A stretch of 64,000 bases of DNA from assembly GCF_029537395.1 (NCBI RefSeq), contig NZ_CP120677.1, positions 1,054,001 to 1,118,000 on the forward strand. Reading direction: 5' to 3'. The stretch comes from Tissierella sp. Yu-01. GTDB lineage: Bacteria; Bacillota; Clostridia; Tissierellales; Tissierellaceae. This document shows positions 59,099 through 64,000 of this stretch, in pieces. Position 1 is the stretch's first letter, and the number at the start of each line of letters is the position of its first letter. The notes under the pieces were generated by a model. That model made no database searches, was not told the DNA's origin, and saw only the letters and a list, made by a program, of their open reading frames with translations. The translations under genes were made by a program, and so were the position numbers.

Positions 59099-60210
59099 TC
59101 TCTCACCTCCATAATGAGCTCATAGGCAAGCTGTAGTGTATCCTCATCATTGGATAGACTCATTAAAAGTTCTTGAGGGAAGGACCCATCTGAAAACTCC
59201 TTATGAATCTTATCTGTAGTAATTTTAATACCAAGGTCATTTACATCAGTCATTAGAAAAGCTAAATGATTATTTAAGTTATCATAAACTTCCTTGTAAT
59301 AATCCATAGTATCTTCATCTATTCTTCCTTTAAGAGTAATTCTTGCAATGGTCATTTCAGGGTTGTCCAATAACAGTTCATTCATTAAGTCATCAAGATC
59401 ATCTTTATCTTCGACTTCATATTCCTTATCAATAAATTTATATGTACCAGTCATAATACGATCGGCAATTATCTTCTTGTCATCATCAATGGAAATAATC
59501 CATGCATGACCTTTATGCTTACAATCCAGTCCATCGGGTTCTGGAGTCCCCGGATTAAACACCTTTACATCCCTTACTGATTCATTTGTGGGATAGCTAA
59601 TATGAGTATGCCCTATTAACCATAAATCCAAAGGCGTTCTATTCAGCTCTTCCAGAGTCATACTGAAATACTGATTATTTAAATCTGGTGAAATATCTGT
59701 AATTGCTCCATGGCCTATGCCAATATTAAATCTATCTTCATCTATACTCTCTTCCTTAATCCAACCTAAATTATTTGTTTCAGAATGCTTGGCATGACAA
59801 GGGGCAGGATATATGGTAGCTTCAATTCCATAATCATCAAGTGAATATGTCTTCTCTTCATTTATGATAAGTACCCTCTCTGGTAAATTGTCTCTAATGC
59901 TAGTCCATAATTCAATCATGCCATTATCATAATCGTGATTTCCTGGAAGTATCAATACACATTCACCGCTAAAAGCATCTAAAGCCGTAATCGTATCGGT
60001 TAAAATTTTCTTAGTAATACCACTTACCTTGTCAAAGAGATCACCTGCAATGACAAATATATTGCATTGTTGTTCATTTGCAAGTTTAACCATATTAGTT
60101 AAAGTATCTATTCTTGCCTTCTGCAAGCTATTTCTTATGGATTCAGGATACCTTTTAAATAGCATGCCTATATGTAAATCTGCAGTTTGAAATATCTTTA
60201 TATTCTTCAC
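59095..60210 (-). CDS. sbcD: SbcD/Mre11-like exonuclease
   Basis: 371 residues of the calcineurin-like phosphoesterase family. Metal-site motifs appear in order: TADLHIG, IAGDLFD, LPGNHDYD, IGHGAI and LIGHTHI. A C-terminal capping domain follows. It is the nuclease partner of the downstream SbcC-like ATPase. There is a good ribosome site before the ATG. Confidence 0.93.
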   Translation of the reverse strand: MKNIKIFQTADLHIGMLFKRYPESIRNSLQKARIDTLTNMVKLANEQQCNIFVIAGDLFDKVSGITKKILTDTITALDAFSGECVLILPGNHDYDNGMIELWTSIRDNLPERVLIINEEKTYSLDDYGIEATIYPAPCHAKHSETNNLGWIKEESIDEDRFNIGIGHGAITDISPDLNNQYFSMTLEELNRTPLDLWLIGHTHISYPTNESVRDVKVFNPGTPEPDGLDCKHKGHAWIISIDDDKKIIADRIMTGTYKFIDKEYEVEDKDDLDDLMNELLLDNPEMTIARITLKGRIDEDTMDYYKEVYDNLNNHLAFLMTDVNDLGIKITTDKIHKEFSDGSFPQELLMSLSNDEDTLQLAYELIMEVRE

Positions 60211-60327
60211 ATTTTTCCTCCTAAAAATTAAATTTAATACCTGAATAGAGTAATCAACTTAATTACATTATACACTAAAAAAGAAGTTATAAAAAAGAAA
60301 AGCCCTATATACTAAGATATGCATAGA

Positions 60328-60369
60328 AAATTATTAATGCTAGGTGTATACACCTAGCATTAATAATTT
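60328..60369. terminator. 42-bp perfect palindrome after the dipeptidase gene
   Basis: Positions 60328-60369 read the same on both strands with no central mismatch (21 + 21 bases, centre GTA/TAC). It lies six bases after the dipeptidase stop and 117 bases before sbcD. A TTT-containing arm end and the position suggest a terminator. The perfect AT-flanked symmetry could also be a protein-binding or replication-sensitive site. Confidence 0.75.
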
Positions 60370-60375
60370 ATCCAA

Positions 60376-61356
60376 CTATTTCAATGTGTCCTTAATTACT
60401 CTAAGGGCATTTTTATATGCAAATTTCTCTATTAATTCATCATTCCATCCATCCTTCTGCAATGCATTGAATAACATTGGTACCTTATCAGCACTATCAA
60501 TTTCTAGATTTCCAGTTATTCCATCAAAATCAGTGCCTAATGCTAGAATATCATCTCCACCCTTATTTCTAATATAATTCATATGTTTCACCATTAACTC
60601 TATTCTACTATTTCTATCTTTAGGATCTTCATTAAGAAATGTTGGTGAGAAGTTAATTCCCGCAACTCCACCTTTTTCACCAAGAATTCTTATCATATCA
60701 TCAGTCAAGTTTCTTCTATGTGGCGAAAGTGCCCTCGCATTTGAGTGTGATGCCATAAATGGCTTCTTGCTAATTTCTGCAACATCATAAAATCCACCGT
60801 CTGAAAGATGAGAAACGTCAACAATCATTCCAATTTCATTCATGAACTCAACAGCATCTTTACCAAAATCCTTAAGCCCTGCATTCATGATTGAAGAATC
60901 ATCTGAATTAGGATATCCAAAACAGTTCTCAAAGTTCCAAGTCAAGGTTATAAGTCTTATACCCATATTGTAGTAACTCTTCAGCTTTGCAAAACTTCCA
61001 TCAACACTTCTTCCATCTTCAATAGTAAGTATTGCAGAAGCCCTTCTTTCTGAGTCATTTTTTTTAATATCTTCATAGTTATAAGCCATAGATATGATAT
61101 CTTTATTTTCTTCTACGGAGTTTTTTAAATAATTGATACAATTGTTTATATAAGTATCATCATCAATATGATATCTATTTACTTCCTCAAACATTTCCTT
61201 TTGCATTAGAAATACTGCAAAAAATTGAGCCATAGTATTGGCTTTTTTCATTCTTTTAAAGTCTATACTTGCAATAGTATTTGATAATAAGTCTTGCGTA
61301 CCATTTGAATCTGGAATCTTCATTAGAGTATCGCAATGCAAATCAATATATTTCAT
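60376..61356 (-). CDS. Membrane dipeptidase, M19 family
   Basis: 326 residues from the ATG at 61356; a GTG nine bases earlier lies within AGGAGGTG. The metal-binding DLHCDTL is at the N-terminus, TIEDGRSVDG follows, and MIVDVSHLSDGGFYDV, FMASHSNARALSPHRRNLTD and LALGTDFDG complete the renal dipeptidase active site. It hydrolyses dipeptides, often with D-residues, in the cytoplasm, since no signal peptide is seen. It is separated from the next genes by a terminator. Confidence 0.93.
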   Translation of the reverse strand: MKYIDLHCDTLMKIPDSNGTQDLLSNTIASIDFKRMKKANTMAQFFAVFLMQKEMFEEVNRYHIDDDTYINNCINYLKNSVEENKDIISMAYNYEDIKKNDSERRASAILTIEDGRSVDGSFAKLKSYYNMGIRLITLTWNFENCFGYPNSDDSSIMNAGLKDFGKDAVEFMNEIGMIVDVSHLSDGGFYDVAEISKKPFMASHSNARALSPHRRNLTDDMIRILGEKGGVAGINFSPTFLNEDPKDRNSRIELMVKHMNYIRNKGGDDILALGTDFDGITGNLEIDSADKVPMLFNALQKDGWNDELIEKFAYKNALRVIKDTLK

Positions 61357-61440
61357 AAGCTTCACCTCCTAAGCAGCTGCCATCTGTATTCTATCTTCAA
61401 AAACCATTCTCCACCTGCTAACTACAACAATTATTCAAAA

Positions 61441-61484
61441 CAAAAAATCCAGTAAAAGCCCTAAATTTGGCTTCTACTGGATTT
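61441..61484 (-). terminator. Terminator after the DUF3870 gene
   Basis: AAATCCAGTAAAAGCC (61445-61460) and GGCTTCTACTGGATTT (61469-61484) pair at nearly all positions. On the minus strand TTTTTTG follows. Confidence 0.88.
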
Positions 61485-61534
61485 AAATCTCGCAAAATAT
61501 CATTTCAAAATATAAATATAAGATTTAAGCAGCA

Positions 61535-61861
61535 TTAGTAATACTTGTCTTTAACTTCCATATATCTCTTTAAACCATCCTTATATGCAATAATAATGGC
61601 CTTTTGCGAAGTACCATGATATCTTTTTAGTACTTCTTCCTCAATTTCTTTATAATACTTATCAAATTTCTTCCCAACAAACAAAGATGCTATAAACTCC
61701 TGTGTAGTTGGAATTGTTGCTGAACATGATAAATCAACAACTTCATCATTTTCAGTATCAACAATAAAATTTATAAAAAATATTTTAAACCTTTCAGTAA
61801 TGACGTTATCACTACTGGTTCTGCCGTGACCAATTATATACACGGTACTATTACTATACAT
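61535..61861 (-). CDS. DUF3870 family protein
   Basis: 108 residues. The pattern VYIIGHGRTSSDNVIT, VDTENDEVVDLSCSAT, ASLFVG and RYHGTSQKAIIIAYKDGLKRY matches DUF3870 as I recall it. A single conserved Cys lies in DLSCSAT. The function of the family is unknown. It lies 26 bases after the beta-lactamase-like gene, in what looks like a transporter-hydrolase-DUF3870 operon. Confidence 0.8.
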   Translation of the reverse strand: MYSNSTVYIIGHGRTSSDNVITERFKIFFINFIVDTENDEVVDLSCSATIPTTQEFIASLFVGKKFDKYYKEIEEEVLKRYHGTSQKAIIIAYKDGLKRYMEVKDKYY

Positions 61862-61887
61862 ATTAAAACCACCTATATTTTAGATTA

Positions 61888-62745
61888 TTAATTTAAGCCA
61901 TTTACAGTTTCTACCATACAATCATATACTACTTTAGATAAGTTTGCAATTGCTTTTATCCCTTCACTATCTGTAGATAAATTCTTAGTATAAATAGCTA
62001 AAATATATTTGTGGCCATTAGGTAAAAGGAATACCCCTACATCATGCTGGACTCTATCTAGCTCACCAGTTTTATGTGCCACCACAACAGTTCCTTGATC
62101 TATTGTATTAGAATCAATATTAGGATCATCAGGTTCAAGAGCTGGAATCAAATAGGGTAATTTTTGATTTAACTGTTGTCTTTTCATTATATTAATTACG
62201 CCTTTTGATACATCTTCAGATTTAAATTCATCATTAGCTAACAATTTTAATAAATATCCCATATCACTAGGGGTTGTATAATTATCTTTTCCAGCCTTTA
62301 AAGATTCGAAATCCATCATTTTTCTTTGTAATCTAGTACTCTTAAGATTCATATCGTTGCAGAAATTAGTTACTTCATCAGCTCCGCCAACAATATCAAT
62401 CAATTGATTAGTAGCTACATTATCACTTAGTACTATGGCTAATTTAGCTAAATCTATTATTGTTGGAGTATAATCACTATCTAATTCCTTAATAATACCA
62501 GAACCTCCAACTCTATTTGACTCATCTATTATAACTTTTTCGTTTAAATTAATTTCTCCTTTTTGAGCTTTCTTAAAAAGAAGCGTTACTAAAGGAATTT
62601 TAATTGTACTTGCAGCAGAAAACTCTAAATCTGCATTTATAGTTATTTTCTTTCCTGAATTTAGGTCTTCAAAATACAATCCAACTATACCATCTAAATC
62701 ACTCAATGTTGAAAATATATCTTTATCTAATCTATTTAAGGTCAT
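61888..62745 (-). CDS. Class A beta-lactamase-like serine hydrolase
   Basis: 285 residues from the ATG at 62745; a GTG nine bases earlier overlaps the ribosome site. The Ser-x-x-Lys motif is STIK, SDN is in IVLSDNVATN, and KTG is in AHKTGELDRV. The omega-loop of true class A enzymes (E-x-x-L-N) is replaced by RKMMDFESLKAGKDNYTTP, so the deacylating Glu166 is absent at its usual place. There is no signal peptide, so it is cytoplasmic. It is more likely a peptide or amide hydrolase than an antibiotic-resistance enzyme. It starts 12 bases after the transporter gene. Confidence 0.85.
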   Translation of the reverse strand: MTLNRLDKDIFSTLSDLDGIVGLYFEDLNSGKKITINADLEFSAASTIKIPLVTLLFKKAQKGEINLNEKVIIDESNRVGGSGIIKELDSDYTPTIIDLAKLAIVLSDNVATNQLIDIVGGADEVTNFCNDMNLKSTRLQRKMMDFESLKAGKDNYTTPSDMGYLLKLLANDEFKSEDVSKGVINIMKRQQLNQKLPYLIPALEPDDPNIDSNTIDQGTVVVAHKTGELDRVQHDVGVFLLPNGHKYILAIYTKNLSTDSEGIKAIANLSKVVYDCMVETVNGLN

Positions 62746-62756
62746 ATAAATCACTC

Positions 62757-64000
62757 CTATAATATTACTGCTAATACTATTATAAAAATTAGTAATGTAA
62801 CGATTATTGAATAACCTAGTTTTAACATAGACTTAACATCGTTAGATTGAGCAAGTCCCATTGCACCTAACATGTCTCCTCCTGGATATGCAAAGGAAGT
62901 TATTTGACTACCTATTAGTAATACAGCAGCCCACAATCCCATTGGAATATTTAACTCGACAACCATGTTAGCAAATAGACTATCCATTAACATTGATTGT
63001 GCAACAGCTGCACCATTAATTCCGAATATTCCTATAATACTAGCAACTAGTGAAAATACTACTTGCCCACTACTTACGATTAGTGGCTGTAACAAATTAA
63101 ATAAAGCATCAAAAGCACCTGATTGTTCAACAAATACTAAGAATGGCTCAAACAGAACAAACATTATGAATAGCCAAATTAGCTTAGACATACCTTCAAA
63201 CATAGCATCTACTATCTCTCCTACCTTTAATCCAGCAGAAACACCTGTAGTTAAAGCTACTGTAATCATAATAAAGATTGCATACGCTGCACCGCTCTTA
63301 ACAGCTATACCATAAACTATAAGAGCTAAAAATACTAGCAGGAATACTACTGTAGCTCTTTTTGTTTTTGCTGTAGCTACGTATTCAGTACCACTTTGGT
63401 TTTCTTTAACCTCAAATTTATATATACCAAATGTTTTTTTCTGTGTACGTTTTGCAATAAAGTAAGTTACAACCCACATGCAAACTGAAACAGGTAAACC
63501 TGCATATAAAAGTATTTGCCCATATGGTAGACCAGTAATCTCCATTAAAGTTACCATTGGAGGGCTAAAAGGTCCAAGGAATAATCCAGTTTGTCCAGCT
63601 CCTTGGAAAATTACTGCTAGTGTACTCGGTGTAATTCCCATTGTAGCAATTAAAGGAATAACAATAGGAGCTATGATTGCATTTGCACCAGCCATTGTAC
63701 CTAATAAAGTAACCAATACGATAGAAGTAACCATAGTACCAATGATTGCTTTTCTTTCAGTATTAATTCCAATTTTGTCCATTAATATATGTACTAGGTT
63801 CTTAGCAACTCCAGTACGATTTAACACTGCTCCTAATCCTGATCCTAAAATAATTATAAAACCTATTAGAGCCAGAAACGAACCCAATGAATCTGCTATA
63901 ACAGAACCCAATTGAAGTATTGGTTGTTTTACTAAAATAGCACCTAACAATACACAGACAAATACGTTAACAACTGGGTGTGCATCCTCTTTGAATGATA
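62757..64000 (-). CDS. Multi-pass transporter (ion/antiporter-like), 5' end outside window
   Basis: At least 413 codons lie in the window. The frame stays open to position 63998 and reads SFKEDAHPVVNVFVCV before the TTG at 63950, so the true start is beyond the edge. About ten hydrophobic helices are visible, with internal repeats GSGLGAVLNRTG, FLGPFSPPMVTLMEITGLPYG and SFAYPGGDMLGAMG. It resembles large NhaC/antiporter-type and amino-acid or dicarboxylate carriers, but I cannot name the family safely. It probably imports a substrate handled by the following hydrolase genes. Confidence 0.72.
   Translation of the reverse strand, partial: SFKEDAHPVVNVFVCVLLGAILVKQPILQLGSVIADSLGSFLALIGFIIILGSGLGAVLNRTGVAKNLVHILMDKIGINTERKAIIGTMVTSIVLVTLLGTMAGANAIIAPIVIPLIATMGITPSTLAVIFQGAGQTGLFLGPFSPPMVTLMEITGLPYGQILLYAGLPVSVCMWVVTYFIAKRTQKKTFGIYKFEVKENQSGTEYVATAKTKRATVVFLLVFLALIVYGIAVKSGAAYAIFIMITVALTTGVSAGLKVGEIVDAMFEGMSKLIWLFIMFVLFEPFLVFVEQSGAFDALFNLLQPLIVSSGQVVFSLVASIIGIFGINGAAVAQSMLMDSLFANMVVELNIPMGLWAAVLLIGSQITSFAYPGGDMLGAMGLAQSNDVKSMLKLGYSIIVTLLIFIIVLAVIL

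Noticed and set aside
61888-62745. An antibiotic-resistance beta-lactamase
   Set aside because: There is no signal peptide, the Glu166 loop is replaced, and the context is a metabolic transporter operon.

Overview
The window looks like chromosome of a low-GC, anaerobic, endospore-forming Firmicute of the Clostridia/Tissierellia type. The evidence is AT-rich DNA with strong AGGAGG ribosome sites, both dipicolinate synthase subunits, a predicted tungsten aldehyde:ferredoxin oxidoreductase, a thiolase/hydroxybutyryl-CoA dehydrogenase/crotonase set, and lipoprotein-anchored binding proteins. The species cannot be named from this sequence. No rRNA, tRNA, CRISPR array, prophage or complete insertion sequence was seen.

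Layout. (1) 1-9472: an island read mainly on the minus strand. It has a FadR-type GntR regulator, an M24 hydrolase resembling ectoine hydrolase, a three-part TRAP transporter, an M20 amidohydrolase, an aldehyde:ferredoxin oxidoreductase (AOR) and the start of a MoaD/ThiS-like protein. A divergent ThiF/MoeB-type adenylyltransferase adjoins it. I read it as uptake, ring opening, deacylation and aldehyde oxidation of an ectoine-like compound (inference). (2) 9535-17245: late cobalamin genes cobU-cobS-cobC, a TIM-barrel isomerase and a FecBCD/BtuFCD-type ABC importer, which is divergent from a shortened AOR-like paralogue. (3) 17443-22198: a cold-shock protein, then the spore dipicolinate set (dapA, asd, a short aspartokinase, dpaA, dpaB). 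(4) 22343-24008: cblT-cblS (alpha-ribazole uptake and kinase) behind a cobalamin riboswitch whose terminator/antiterminator can be read from the sequence. These genes feed the cobU-cobS-cobC enzymes. (5) 24198-26211: a dicarboxylate/amino-acid symporter with a possible leader peptide, and a cysteine-cluster protein.

(6) 26312-36870: an oligosaccharide locus with cellobiose phosphorylase, a divergent LacI regulator, a sugar ABC importer, a second GH94 phosphorylase and an MsmK-type ATPase. The end of the ATPase gene is built from a REP-like repeat. (7) 36911-46718: two minus-strand acyl-CoA operons around a TetR gene: MaoC-thl-hbd-crt, and membrane protein-SSS symporter-MaoC-acyl-CoA ligase-KASIII-like protein-flavoprotein. 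A shared AACGTTTAYC element suggests common TetR control. (8) 46740-56656: REP-like repeats, secreted and LysM proteins, a lipoprotein, a two-component system, a tocopherol-cyclase-like protein, small hypothetical proteins, a QueG-like iron-sulfur protein, Dps and a DMT transporter. (9) 56681-64000: sbcD-sbcC, then a membrane dipeptidase, a DUF3870 protein, a class A beta-lactamase-like hydrolase and an ion/solute transporter cut by the window edge.

Most convergent gene ends carry clear intrinsic terminators. Family assignments come from recognised motifs and remembered family features. No database search was run.
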